Below are positions 40,053-48,643 of a stretch of 64,000 nucleotides of DNA, one piece after another. The notes under the pieces were generated by a model that was given only the letters and a program-made list of their open reading frames with translations, did no database searches and was not told the DNA's origin. Origin of the DNA: Streptomyces scopuliridis RB72. Lineage in GTDB: Bacteria > Actinomycetota > Actinomycetes > Streptomycetales > Streptomycetaceae. The DNA lies in NCBI RefSeq assembly GCF_000718095.1, contig NZ_JOEI01000024.1:26145-90144 (forward strand), in the 5' to 3' direction. Numbering within the stretch: the first letter of the stretch is position 1; the number at the start of each line of letters is the position of its first letter. Made by a program: the position numbers and the translations under genes.

Positions 40053-41423
40053 TCACTCCTTGATGAGTTGGGCTGCCGCCATGGCCGGCTGCCGCCGCAG
40101 GGCGCGGTCGGCGTCCGCCCTCTCCACGGCTCCCCAGGTCTCCCGCGTCAGCAGCGTCGCGACGAGGCCCAGCAATCCGTAGAAGCTGAAGAGAACCGCG
40201 GGCCCGGTCCAGCCGGTGCTGGAGTACAGGGCGGTGGCGATCAGGGGCGTAAAGCCGGAGACGACCGCGGAGAGCTGGTAGGCGAGAGAGGTGCCGGCCG
40301 TGCGGGTCTTTGTCGCGAAGAGCTCCGAGAACCAGGCGCCCTGGACTCCGGCGAGCGAGTTCTGGCAGACGGCGTAACTGACCACGAACGTCACCAGGAC
40401 CAATGCCGCGACTTCGGTGTTGACGAGAAGGAACATCGGGATGCCCCACAGAAGGGTCGCGGTGCAGCCCGCCAGATACACCGGACGGCGTCCGATCCGG
40501 TCGGAGAGCCGGCCCCAGAACGCGGTGGCGAAGATACCGAGGGCGGCGGCGGTCACCAGGGCGGTGAGGCTCACGGCGCTCGTGACGTCCGGTGCCTCGT
40601 CATCGCCGAGGTAGGACACGACGAAGGTGACCGAGATGGCATAGCCGGCGGTCTCGGCTATCCGGAGGCAGAAGGCGCGCAGTACGTTGCGCCAGTCGTC
40701 CCGCAGCACCTCGATGAGGGGGTTCCTGGAGACCTGGCCCGACTCCTTCAGTTCCTCGAACTCCGGCGACTCGTCGATCTTGAGCCGGATGAGGATCCCC
40801 ACAACGATCAGGAGGGCGCTGAGCAGGAAGGGCACGCGCCAGGCCCATGTGCCGTCGAAGGTGCGGGAGCTGAGCAGAAAGGCGAGGTTCGCGAGCAGCA
40901 GCCCGACGGGGAACCCCGCCTGCGTGATGCCGGTGTACAGGCCGCGCTTGTGCCAGGGCGCGTGTTCGAACGTCATCAGGATCGCGCCGCCCCACTCGGC
41001 ACCGAAGGCGAGTCCCTGCACCACCCGTACGGCGACCAGCAGGACCGGGGCCCATACGCCGACTGTCTGATACGTGGGCAGGCAGCCGATGAGGACGGTC
41101 GCGATGCCCATGATCAGCAGGGAGCCGACGAGAACCGGCTTGCGGCCGACGCGGTCACCGAGATGACCGGCGATGATGCCACCCAGCGGGCGGGCGGCGA
41201 AGCCGATCCCCAGAGTGGCGAACGACAGCAGTGTCGCGGAGAGCGGATCGGAGTCCGGGAAGAACGCGTCGCCGAAATAGAGGGCGGCGGCCGTGCCGAA
41301 GCCGATGAAGTCGTAGGTCTCGATGGTCGCGCCCACGCCGCACCCGACGGCGACCTTCAGCCGTTCCGGTGACCCCTCTGGCTTGTGCGGTACCGCCCGC
41401 CCGGATGGTGTTGAACCGGTCAT
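40053..41423 (-). CDS. MFS metabolite:H+ symporter (MHS family)
   Basis: 456 residues from ATG at 41423 with AAGGAGG upstream; a longer frame to 41516 lacks a ribosome binding site. Twelve helices. IETYDFIGFGTAAALYFG matches the family's E-x-Y-D-F opening, and the loop motifs GHLGDRVGRKPVLVGSL and GRLSDRIGRRPVYL are intact. MHS carriers import organic anions such as shikimate, alpha-ketoglutarate or proline betaine. It heads the operon transporter-tktN-tktC-SDR, so it likely feeds that pathway. Confidence 0.88.
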   Translation of the reverse strand: MTGSTPSGRAVPHKPEGSPERLKVAVGCGVGATIETYDFIGFGTAAALYFGDAFFPDSDPLSATLLSFATLGIGFAARPLGGIIAGHLGDRVGRKPVLVGSLLIMGIATVLIGCLPTYQTVGVWAPVLLVAVRVVQGLAFGAEWGGAILMTFEHAPWHKRGLYTGITQAGFPVGLLLANLAFLLSSRTFDGTWAWRVPFLLSALLIVVGILIRLKIDESPEFEELKESGQVSRNPLIEVLRDDWRNVLRAFCLRIAETAGYAISVTFVVSYLGDDEAPDVTSAVSLTALVTAAALGIFATAFWGRLSDRIGRRPVYLAGCTATLLWGIPMFLLVNTEVAALVLVTFVVSYAVCQNSLAGVQGAWFSELFATKTRTAGTSLAYQLSAVVSGFTPLIATALYSSTGWTGPAVLFSFYGLLGLVATLLTRETWGAVERADADRALRRQPAMAAAQLIKE

Positions 41424-41466
41424 GCCCGATCCTCCTTGATCGCAGCCCGCGCCGTCCCTGGCACTC

Positions 41467-41485
41467 TGTCGACTGTCAACAGTCG
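41467..41485. promoter_or_regulatory. Candidate GntR-type operator upstream of the MHS transporter
   Basis: CGACTGT-CA-ACAGTCG (41470-41485) is a perfect 7-bp inverted repeat 47 bp before the transporter start. The string TGTCGACTGTCAACA (41467-41481) matches 12 of 15 bases of a site in front of the GntR gene (42366-42380, opposite strand). Confidence 0.55.
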
Positions 41486-41536
41486 AGAGTTGATAGTGGG
41501 CGTCGCTACAGGGCATGTCAACCCTTGGGACAGCGA

Positions 41537-41572
41537 CAGGCCCCGCCCGGTACGTCGCCCGGGCGGGGCCTG
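41537..41572 (-). terminator. Terminator of the GntR regulator gene
   Basis: 14-bp perfect stem CAGGCCCCGCCCGG (41537-41550) with complement (41559-41572), 8-base loop, 39 bp past the regulator stop. Confidence 0.75.
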
Positions 41573-41611
41573 TAGGTCTGAGTGCGCCGCGGCAGCGCGC
41601 CGCGTCGTCTG

Positions 41612-42316
41612 CTAACCCGCTTCGTTCCTGGGGTGCGCGTCGTCGGCCGCGTCCGGTCCGTCGGGAGCGGCCTTGAGCTTTGCGATCGCCGAGGCCATGT
41701 GCTCATGGAGCACCCGCATGGCCTCGTCCGCGTTTCCGCGCTCGATCGCGTCGACGATGGGCAGGTGGTGTGCGGCGGACATGCTGACCTTCCGCCGTTC
41801 CCCGGCGGCACTCATCACGACGACGCGCGTCGGTCCCTCCAGATGGCGCCAGGTCTGCATCAGCATCGAGTTGCCCGACAGCTCGCAAAGGCGGAAGTGG
41901 AAGGCGAGATCCGCCTCCACCTGCGCGCTGAAGTCGCCGGACGCTTCGCCGAGCCGGTCCAGCGCCTCGCGCAGGGAGGCGACGGCGGTCTCCTTGCCCG
42001 GCGAGGCGATGATCTGCGTCACCGCGAGCCCCTCAAGGGCTTCACGCACCTGGAAAAGCTCCTGGACCTCCGTAGGCGTCAGGCTCCTCACGCGGAGCAT
42101 CCCGCGGCTGCCCGCGACCACAAGCCCCTCCTGCTGGAGATGGCGCAATGCCTCCCGTACGGTACCGCGGCTGATGGACAGCCCGGCCGCGAGCTCGACC
42201 TCGCCGAGATGGTCGCCCGGCCGGTACTGGCCGGTGGTGATCGCTGTGCGCAGTGCCATCAGGGCGCGTTCGCGCAGCGTTGAGCGCTCAAGGCTGGACA
42301 GTGTCGGCACGGTCAC
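41612..42316 (-). CDS. GntR family regulator, FCD subfamily
   Basis: 234 residues from GTG at 42316, chosen because AGGGGG lies 8 bases upstream; an ATG 11 codons earlier is possible. Winged HTH at about 20-75 (GDHLGEVELAAGLSISRGTVREALRHLQQEGLVV). The FCD effector domain follows with the metal-binding type residues in VEADLAFHFRLCELSGN and AHHLPIVDAIERGNADEA. Such regulators respond to small organic acids. Placed between the MHS operon and the divergent reductase gene; it probably controls both and itself. Confidence 0.85.
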   Translation of the reverse strand: MTVPTLSSLERSTLRERALMALRTAITTGQYRPGDHLGEVELAAGLSISRGTVREALRHLQQEGLVVAGSRGMLRVRSLTPTEVQELFQVREALEGLAVTQIIASPGKETAVASLREALDRLGEASGDFSAQVEADLAFHFRLCELSGNSMLMQTWRHLEGPTRVVVMSAAGERRKVSMSAAHHLPIVDAIERGNADEAMRVLHEHMASAIAKLKAAPDGPDAADDAHPRNEAG

Positions 42317-42640
42317 GGTCGACGCCCCCTTAGTTTCACGCTGCAACATTTTAACGCAGCTCCTGTGTCAACTGTCGACAAGGCTCGGCTGGGTAACGGT
42401 ACCCAAGCCAGGACGAGCAGACAGCACGCGTTCGGAGCCGGTGCTCACCAGGACCAAGGTGATAACAATTTGGTAACGCACAGGGTGTACGTCCGCTAGG
42501 GTTTGTTTCGGGAAACGCCGTCCGTCGCCATGCCTTCCGTCGCGCGCTCCATGACCTGACTCGTCCCAGCGTCAGCTCATGCGCCGGCCCAAGCGGTGAC
42601 ATGGGTGTCGCTCTGTCTCCTGTGAAAGCGGGAAGCCATT
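42317..42640. promoter_or_regulatory. Divergent regulator/reductase promoter region
   Basis: 324 bp without genes. TGTCAACTGTCGACA at 42366-42380 is the probable autoregulatory operator of the GntR gene. The stretch at about 42455-42505 is relatively AT-rich (GATAACAATTTGGTAACGC) and probably holds the reductase promoter; I could not fix exact hexamers. Confidence 0.45.
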
Positions 42641-43615
42641 GTGAGCAATCCCCCCAATCCCCCCACTCCTGAGTACGAGAGTTCCCTCGTCGTCGCGGAA
42701 CGGATCGAATCCGCCGACGGCGTCGCCGTATTGACGCTCCGTCACCCGGGCGGCGAGCCGCTCCCGGAGTGGCAGCCCGGCGCCCACATCGACCTGTTGC
42801 TCGACAACGGCCTGGTCCGCCATTACTCGCTGTGCGGCGACCCCGGCGACCGGTCGGCGTGGCGCATCGGTGTGCTGCGCGTTCCGGAGAGCCGCGGCGG
42901 CTCGGCGTACGTGCACGGCAAGCTGCACGCCGGCGCGGAGGTGCGGGTCCGGGGGCCGCGCAACACCTTCGCTCTCCGGCCGGCCCCGCGCTACCTGTTC
43001 GTGGCGGGCGGCATCGGCATCACGCCCGTACTGCCGATGATCGCCGCCGCCGAGGCCGCCGGGGCGGACTGGCGGCTGCTGTACGGCGGCCGGACCCGCT
43101 CCTCGATGGTCTTCCTGGACGAACTGGCCGCGTACGGCGACGCGGTGGCGGTCCGTCCGCAGGATGAGCACGGGCTGCTCGACCTGGACGGTTATCTCGG
43201 CGAGCCGGACGCCGACACCCTGGTCTACTGCTGCGGTCCCGAGCCGCTGCTGGCCGCGGTGGAGGAGCGGTGCCGCGCGTGGCCGTCCGGGGCGCTGCGG
43301 GTGGAGCGGTTCCAGGCCAGGGAGCGGGAGGGGACGGCGGCGGAGGCCGGTGCGTTCGAGGTGGTCCTCTCCCGGTCCGGGCGTGCCCTCCAAGTGGAGC
43401 CCGGTAAGAGCGTGTTGGAGACGGCGCGGGAGGCCGGTGTCTCCGTGCTCTTCTCCTGCGCCGAGGGCATCTGCGGCACGTGCGAGACCGAGGTGCTGGA
43501 GGGCGAGCCCGACCACCGGGACTCCGTACTCAGTCCGGAGGAGCGGGAGTCCGGCGAGACGATGATGATCTGCGTCTCCCGCTCCCGCGGCCCCCGGCTG
43601 GTCCTCGACCTGTGA
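42641..43615 (+). CDS. PDR/VanB-type iron-sulfur flavin oxidoreductase
   Basis: 324 residues, GTG start. Order of domains: flavin-binding barrel (RHYSLCGDPGD near 66-76), NAD(P)H-binding domain (YLFVAGGIGITPVLPMI near 118-134; YCCGPEPLL), and a C-terminal plant-type [2Fe-2S] domain with C273, C278, C281 and C311 (CX4CX2CX29C). This is the phthalate dioxygenase reductase plan, which passes electrons to Rieske oxygenases. No oxygenase gene is nearby, so its partner is unknown; the ferredoxin-MBL protein downstream is a candidate. Confidence 0.88.
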   Translation: MSNPPNPPTPEYESSLVVAERIESADGVAVLTLRHPGGEPLPEWQPGAHIDLLLDNGLVRHYSLCGDPGDRSAWRIGVLRVPESRGGSAYVHGKLHAGAEVRVRGPRNTFALRPAPRYLFVAGGIGITPVLPMIAAAEAAGADWRLLYGGRTRSSMVFLDELAAYGDAVAVRPQDEHGLLDLDGYLGEPDADTLVYCCGPEPLLAAVEERCRAWPSGALRVERFQAREREGTAAEAGAFEVVLSRSGRALQVEPGKSVLETAREAGVSVLFSCAEGICGTCETEVLEGEPDHRDSVLSPEERESGETMMICVSRSRGPRLVLDL

Positions 43616-43821
43616 CGGCGTCGCCGCCGCCCTTCCCCTGTACGCGAGAAGCGCGCCCCTCGCGCCGAGCGAAGCGCTCCCTCACGCGCCCTCGACACCC
43701 ATCTCAAGCAGCCGACGACCGCCGGGTGACGTACGGCATGCCCGTACCCCCCGAAGTCTTCGGCACCACCGGACCTGGCGCCCGAACCCCAGGCGTTCCC
43801 TACGCACGAGAGCGGAATTTC

Positions 43822-44778
43822 ATGAGCACCATCCACACGGAGAACGAACCCCACACGGAGAACGAACCCCAGGCGGCGGACGCGGAGAAAGGCTGGCACG
43901 TCGACGACCGCTGTCTGAACTGCAACATCGCCCGTCAGCTCGCCCCCGGCATGATCGGCTACAAGGAGGGCGGAGAGTACGGGGGCCTGTCGACCGTCAT
44001 CCGCCAGCCGGAGACCGAGGCCGACGTCGAGAAGCTGTACCTGGCCGCGCACGCCTGCCCCACCCGGTCCGTGCACCCGCCGGCCGACGACCTCGGCGCG
44101 GACTCGGACCCGTACCCGAAGGCGCTGGACGAGGACGGGACCGTCCTGCTGTGCGGGCATGCCTCGCCGCAGACCTACGGCGCCACCTCGTACCTTCTGC
44201 GTCGCCCCGACGGCACCGCGATGATGATCGACACCCCGCGCTGGCGGCCCGCGCTCGCCCGCCGTTACGAGCAGCGCGTCGGGAAGGTCACCGACGTACT
44301 GATCACCCACCTCGACCACGTCGCGCACGCCCGCAAATACGCCGACGCCTTCAAGGCCCGGCTGTGGATCCACGAGGGGGACCTGCACTCCCTCCCCGAC
44401 GCGGACCACGTCATCCGCGGCACGGACCCGGTGGAGATCGGACCGGGCGTCATCGCCCACCCTTTCCCCGGACATACCAAGGGCACCACGCTGTTCATCG
44501 CGGACGAGAAGTTCTGCTTCTCCGGCGACGCGTTCTTCTGGTCGAACTCCCAGCAGACCCTGGAAGTGGCCCACAGCGTCGTCTACGACTCGATCAGGAC
44601 GCTCGCGGAGTCGGTGGCCCGCGGAGCCGAGGAACTGACCTTCGAGTGGGTGCTGCCGGGCCACGGTGATCTGCATCACCTCCCCGCCGACGAGATGAGG
44701 CAGCGGATGCGGGGGCTCGCCCGCCGGAGCGCGACGTATCCCGCGGAGGGGATCGACTACGGGGCGGTCCGCTACTGA
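43822..44778 (+). CDS. Ferredoxin-like domain fused to a metallo-beta-lactamase fold protein
   Basis: 318 residues from ATG at 43822. An N-terminal tail with a small repeat (HTENEP twice) leads into a single-cluster ferredoxin-like domain: C31-x-x-C34-x-x-A37, then HACPTRSV near residue 76. The third expected cysteine is alanine. The rest is MBL fold: MMIDTPRW, the motif ITHLDHVAHARKYAD where HxHxDH is expected (it reads H-x-D-H-x-x-H), HPFPGHTKG, FCFSGDAFFW and a late LPGHGD. Probably an iron-sulfur dependent hydrolase or oxidoreductase of unknown substrate. 206 bp after the reductase gene and same direction. Confidence 0.8.
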   Translation: MSTIHTENEPHTENEPQAADAEKGWHVDDRCLNCNIARQLAPGMIGYKEGGEYGGLSTVIRQPETEADVEKLYLAAHACPTRSVHPPADDLGADSDPYPKALDEDGTVLLCGHASPQTYGATSYLLRRPDGTAMMIDTPRWRPALARRYEQRVGKVTDVLITHLDHVAHARKYADAFKARLWIHEGDLHSLPDADHVIRGTDPVEIGPGVIAHPFPGHTKGTTLFIADEKFCFSGDAFFWSNSQQTLEVAHSVVYDSIRTLAESVARGAEELTFEWVLPGHGDLHHLPADEMRQRMRGLARRSATYPAEGIDYGAVRY

Positions 44779-44844
44779 CGGACCGAACGAACCACCCCCA
44801 CCGCGGCTCACGGCCCCTCGCACGGGCCCGCCCCTGAGCACGCA

Positions 44845-44876
44845 CGGTCCGACCGCGTCCACCGGCGGTCGGACCG
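44845..44876 (+). terminator. Terminator after the ferredoxin-MBL gene
   Basis: 12-bp perfect stem CGGTCCGACCGC (44845-44856) with complement (44865-44876), 8-base loop. Confidence 0.65.
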
Positions 44877-45005
44877 GGCCGGGCGGCCGGGCGGACGCCG
44901 CGGGATCGGTCCACGTCGAGGGAACACAGCGCCCGGCTCTCCCCTCCGGCATGACCTGACACGGCATATCCGGAAACGATCCAAAGGGCCGGCTGAGCGG
45001 AAGCT

Positions 45006-46667
45006 ATGAGTGACACGAAGGACATGTCGACGAGCGGGCGCGGATCACGCGCCGCCGGCCCATGGGCAGCGCTGGCCGCCCTGTCTCTGGGGCTGTTCAT
45101 GATCGTGGTGGATACCTCGATCGTGTCCGTGGCGGTACCGACCATGGTGCGCGACCTCAACACGGGTCTCAACGCGGTGGTGTGGGTCACCAGCGTCTAT
45201 CTGCTCATGTATGCCGTGCCCATGCTGTTCACCAGCCGGCTCGGTGACCGCTACGGCCCCAAGCGGGTGTTCGTCGCCGGACTGGCCGTGTTCACCGGTG
45301 CCTCGCTGTGCGCGGGACTGTCCGCGAGCGTGGAGACGCTGATCGCCGCACGCGCGGCGCAGGGCCTGGGAGCGGCGCTGCTGACCCCGCAGACTCTGAC
45401 GCTCATCACGCACTTGTTCCCCGGTGGTGACCGCGGGCGGGCGATGGGCTTCCTCGGCGGGGCCTCCGGCCTGGCCACCGTCACCGGCCCGCTGCTCGGC
45501 GGAGTCCTGGTGGACGGCCTCGGCTGGCAGTGGATCTTCTATGTCAACGTCCTGGTCGGCGTCGCCACACTGGCCTTGAGCCTGCTGGTCATACCGGACT
45601 GGCGTCCGGGGCGCGCACATCGCTTCGACATGCCCGGCATCCTGCTCTCCGGCGCCGGACTGTTCCTGATCGTCTTCGGCGTCCAGAACGGCCAGACGTA
45701 CCACTGGGGCGAACTCCTCGGACCGATCACGGTGTTCGAGGTCATCGCGGTCGGGGTGACCCTCCTCGTCGCCTTTGTGGTCTGGCAACGCGTCACCCGA
45801 AATGAGCCACTGGTGCCCTTGCGCACCTTCGCCGACCGCAACTTCTCCATGGGCGCCCTGACCACCGCGGCCCTCGGCTTCGCGATAACCGGCATGTTCC
45901 TGCCCTTGGTCATCTACATGCAGTCCGCGCTCGGCCTCTCCCCGACCGGCGCCGGACTGGTCACCGCGCCGATGGCCCTGGTGTCCGGCCTCATGGGCCC
46001 GTTCATCGGCCGTCTTTCGGACCGCGTCAACGGCAAGTACCTGGTGATGTCCGGTCTGCTGGGCATGGCACTGGGCCTGGCCGTCATCGCACTCCAGGCC
46101 GAGGCGGAGCTCCCGCCCTGGCAGCTCATTCCCGGCTTGCTGGTGTGCGGGCTCGGCATGGGACTCGTCCTCGTCCCGGTGAACAACGTGGCGATGGGCA
46201 CCGTCCCCGCTGACCTCCGAGGAGCCGCCTCGGGCATCTTCTTCACCGCCCGCCAACTGGGCGCGGTCCTCGGCAGCGCGACGATCGGCGTCCTGCTCCA
46301 GGTGCGCATCGTGACCGCGACGGCCCACGAGGCGGACGCCGCGTCCGCACAGCTGCCCGCCCGCTACCGCCAGGACTTCCTGGCGTACGTACGGGACACA
46401 ACCAGCCGGACGGCAGGCGCTCCCGACACCGAAACGTCCTCGGCCCTGCCCAGGCATCTGGCCCGCCAGGTGCGGCAACTCGCCGAACAGGCCGTCCAGA
46501 ACGGACTGACGCAAGCGGCGAAGGAGACCCTGATCCCCCTGATCGCGGTCCTTCTCCTGGGCTTCCTGGCCGGCGCCGCGATGCGCCGCACCGCGCCGGT
46601 CGGGGGCTCTTCGCAGCCGGCCGACCACCCCACCGCCCTCACCACGACCCGGAAAGGTTCTCCGTGA
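45006..46667 (+). CDS. DHA2-family (14-helix) MFS drug efflux transporter
   Basis: 553 residues. Motif A GDRYGPKRVFVAGL, motif C-like GPLLGGVLVDGLGWQWIFYVNV, and the long 14-helix plan of EmrB/QacA. D in MIVVDTSIVSVAVP (helix 1) is typical of the family. The segment at about 440-490 is a hydrophilic loop with DTETSSALPRHLARQ. ATG at 45006 behind AGCGGAAG. The SDR gene overlaps its end by 4 bases, so both are co-translated; no regulator gene is adjacent. Confidence 0.88.
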   Translation: MSDTKDMSTSGRGSRAAGPWAALAALSLGLFMIVVDTSIVSVAVPTMVRDLNTGLNAVVWVTSVYLLMYAVPMLFTSRLGDRYGPKRVFVAGLAVFTGASLCAGLSASVETLIAARAAQGLGAALLTPQTLTLITHLFPGGDRGRAMGFLGGASGLATVTGPLLGGVLVDGLGWQWIFYVNVLVGVATLALSLLVIPDWRPGRAHRFDMPGILLSGAGLFLIVFGVQNGQTYHWGELLGPITVFEVIAVGVTLLVAFVVWQRVTRNEPLVPLRTFADRNFSMGALTTAALGFAITGMFLPLVIYMQSALGLSPTGAGLVTAPMALVSGLMGPFIGRLSDRVNGKYLVMSGLLGMALGLAVIALQAEAELPPWQLIPGLLVCGLGMGLVLVPVNNVAMGTVPADLRGAASGIFFTARQLGAVLGSATIGVLLQVRIVTATAHEADAASAQLPARYRQDFLAYVRDTTSRTAGAPDTETSSALPRHLARQVRQLAEQAVQNGLTQAAKETLIPLIAVLLLGFLAGAAMRRTAPVGGSSQPADHPTALTTTRKGSP

Positions 46668-47443
46668 TCAACCCCTCCAGCCCCAGCCCCAGCCCGCGCG
46701 TCGCAGTCGTCACCGGCGCCAACAAAGGCGTCGGACGCGCTGTCGCCCAGCAACTCGCCGACCTCGGTATGACGGTCTATCTCGGCGCCCGGGACGAGGA
46801 ACGCGGACGGGCGGCCGAGAGTGAACTGCGCGCAGCCGGCCGCGACGTGCGTTTCCTGCGACTCGACGTCACCGACGGCTCCACCGTCGCCCTCGCCGCC
46901 AAACAGATCGAAGAGGAGTACGGCCGGCTCGACGTCCTGGTCAACAATGCCGGGATCAGCACCCCGTGGCGAGCCCCCAGCCAGACCCCGGTCGACGAGG
47001 TACGGCGCGGCTTCGAGACCAACGTTGTCGGCTGCATCACGGTCACCAACGCGATGCTGCCGCTGCTGCGCCGTTCGGACGCGGCCCGCATCGTGAACAT
47101 CAGCAGCGTGATCGGCTCCCTCACCGCCGCCGCGGAGAACCACGACCCGACCGGTGCCTTCCCGGACGGCGGCTTCCCCGTCATCCTCGGCTACAGCCTC
47201 TCCAAGGCCGCGGTGAACTCCCTCACCATCATGTACGCCAATGAACTGCGCGAGGAGGGCATCCTCGTCAACGCGGTTTCACCGAACTGGGTTCCGACCG
47301 ACGCGAACGACCACTCCGGCATCCTGACACTGGAGCAGGGCGCTGTGATGCCGGTCCGGATGGCCACCCTCCCGGACGGCGGCCCGACCGGCACCTTCAC
47401 CTGTTCCGACCACACCGGAACAGGCCTGGACCTGCCATGGTGA
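46664..47443 (+). CDS. Short-chain dehydrogenase (carbonyl-reductase-like)
   Basis: 259 residues. TGANKGVGRAVAQQLADLG and the basic YLGARDEERG after beta 2 suggest NADP(H). VLVNNAGIS, INISSVIGSL region and YSLSKAAVNSL supply the catalytic Ser, Tyr and Lys. It has an insertion before the catalytic tyrosine (ENHDPTGAFPDGG), as in carbonyl-reductase-like SDRs. Overlaps the efflux pump gene by 4 bases, so it may detoxify or tailor the pump substrate. Confidence 0.85.
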   Translation: MINPSSPSPSPRVAVVTGANKGVGRAVAQQLADLGMTVYLGARDEERGRAAESELRAAGRDVRFLRLDVTDGSTVALAAKQIEEEYGRLDVLVNNAGISTPWRAPSQTPVDEVRRGFETNVVGCITVTNAMLPLLRRSDAARIVNISSVIGSLTAAAENHDPTGAFPDGGFPVILGYSLSKAAVNSLTIMYANELREEGILVNAVSPNWVPTDANDHSGILTLEQGAVMPVRMATLPDGGPTGTFTCSDHTGTGLDLPW

Positions 47444-47556
47444 GGGGAGCCTCGGAAGCGTGACATCGTACGGGTCCCCCGCTGCCCGGCGGGGGACCAC
47501 GACAAGCACCACGAGCGGGTCGCGGAGATGATCCTTGGCGATGGGAGGCCGCGGGG

Positions 47557-47838
47557 TCAGCCGGCTGTCCGCCGGCGGTCAAAGACTCCGGGGGTGTCGT
47601 GCAGGACGACACTCTCCTCGATCGGCACCCTTCCCATGCGGTAACGGCTCGATGGTCCTGCGGGATCGGCCGCGCCGAACGAGATGCCGAACAGCAGCTT
47701 GAGCTCGTCCGGGACACCGAGGACCTCACGAACGACATCTGCGTAGAAACCGAGCATGGTCTGCGGGATACCTGCCAGGCCCCGCGCCTCCAACGCCAGA
47801 AGGAACGTCTGCGTGAACCGCCCCGGGTCGAATGGAGA
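47557..47838 (-). pseudogene. Nitroreductase, C-terminal fragment
   Basis: About 90 residues: FDPGRFTQTFLLALEARGLA, IPQTMLGFYADVVREVLG, ELKLLFGISFGAADP and VVLHDTPGVFD match the last part of FMN-dependent nitroreductases (the LLFGISFG NAD(P)H/FMN segment is clear). The sequence upstream on the minus strand is the antisense of a group II intron fragment, so the N-terminal half is lost. An in-frame ATG at 47871 lies in intron sequence and would not restore function. Confidence 0.7.
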
Positions 47839-47839
47839 C

Positions 47840-48105
47840 TCGGCCCTCCATCCCCTCCTGGAACGCGTCAACGCCTACGTGATGCGGTGGATGCGCAAGA
47901 AGTTCAAACGGCTGCGGGGCAGGAAGAGAGCACAGACGGCGTGGAACCAGGCCGTCGCACGACGACCCCGGTTCTTCGCCCACTGGGCTTGGACCACCCA
48001 CGCCCCCCGCGTCTGGTGACCAGAACGACAAGAGCCGTATGACGAGAGATCGTCGCGTACGGATCTGTGAGGGCCGAGGGGTGAGAAATCCCCTCGGCTA
48101 CTCGG
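47840..48105 (+). mobile_element. Group II intron remnant: maturase C-terminus plus domains V and VI
   Basis: From 47840 to the stop at 48019 the frame encodes LLERVNAYVMRWMRKKFKRL, RGRKRAQTAWNQAVARRPRF and FAHWAWT, the DNA-binding/endonuclease-side end of group II intron reverse transcriptases. Twelve bases later the RNA domain V starts: GAGCCGTATGACGAGA then TCGTCGCGTACGGATC (48032-48065), including the AGC triad. Domain VI follows, GGCCGAGGGG (48072-48081) with CCCCTCGGC (48090-48098) and an unpaired A near the 3' end. Everything 5' of the maturase end is missing, so it cannot move by itself. Confidence 0.8.
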
Positions 48106-48193
48106 CAGGGCGCCTTGCCCGACGATCTCGATCAGCGGATAGATGCACCTGGCCGCCGGGTGCGTCTGCCAGGCGCGGCAAGGGGGCATTTTT

Positions 48194-48226
48194 GTGCCCA
48201 TTAGTGGGCACTTCCGTGCCCACTAA
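48194..48226. repeat. Inverted-repeat array of GTGCCCA half-sites
   Basis: TTAGTGGGCAC (48201-48211) and GTGCCCACTAA (48216-48226) form a perfect 11-bp inverted repeat around TTCC. A third half-site GTGCCCA (48194-48200) pairs with the first arm in an alternative 7-bp stem. It lies about 130 bp before the antitoxin gene and could be an operator, a terminator or an insertion boundary. Confidence 0.7.
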
Positions 48227-48358
48227 CCTTCAGGGAGCTCCTGTCTCCCAAGGAGTTCACTGCTCTGGTCTCCCCCGCTGATCCCCTGGGGCGCCCTGGT
48301 GGGACGGGTGGGTGCTGCTTACCCTTCTGGTTTCCTACTCGTTTGATACATTGGGCTT

Positions 48359-48643
48359 ATGTCCGAGACGACTTACAGCATCGGTGAGGGGCCGGCGACA
48401 CGGGTCAGCCTCTCTCTGCCCGAAGGGACCGCAGAGGCGATTCGTGCCCGGGTCGGTAAGCGGGAGTTCTCCGCATTCATTGCGGAGGCCGTCGAGCGGG
48501 AACTGCGCGGACAGGTGCTTGATGAGTACCTGGCGGACTACGAGAGCCGTAAGGGGCCGGTTTCCGAGCAGGCCCGACAGCGGGCGCGGCAGGTCTTCGA
48601 TGAGGTGTTCGCCGAGGAGGGCCAGTGGCCCGCCGCAAGCTGA
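48359..48643 (+). CDS. Antitoxin of a VapBC-type pair
   Basis: 94 residues. TRVSLSLPEGTAEAIRARVG then KREFSAFIAEAVERELRGQ is a ribbon-helix-helix-like DNA-binding head. The acidic helical tail (LDEYLADYESRKG, ARQVFDEVFAEEG) would wrap the toxin. No Shine-Dalgarno is seen. GATACA (48345-48350) eight bases before the ATG looks like a -10 box, so a leaderless transcript is likely. The toxin start lies 19 bases inside its end. Confidence 0.78.
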   Translation: MSETTYSIGEGPATRVSLSLPEGTAEAIRARVGKREFSAFIAEAVERELRGQVLDEYLADYESRKGPVSEQARQRARQVFDEVFAEEGQWPAAS

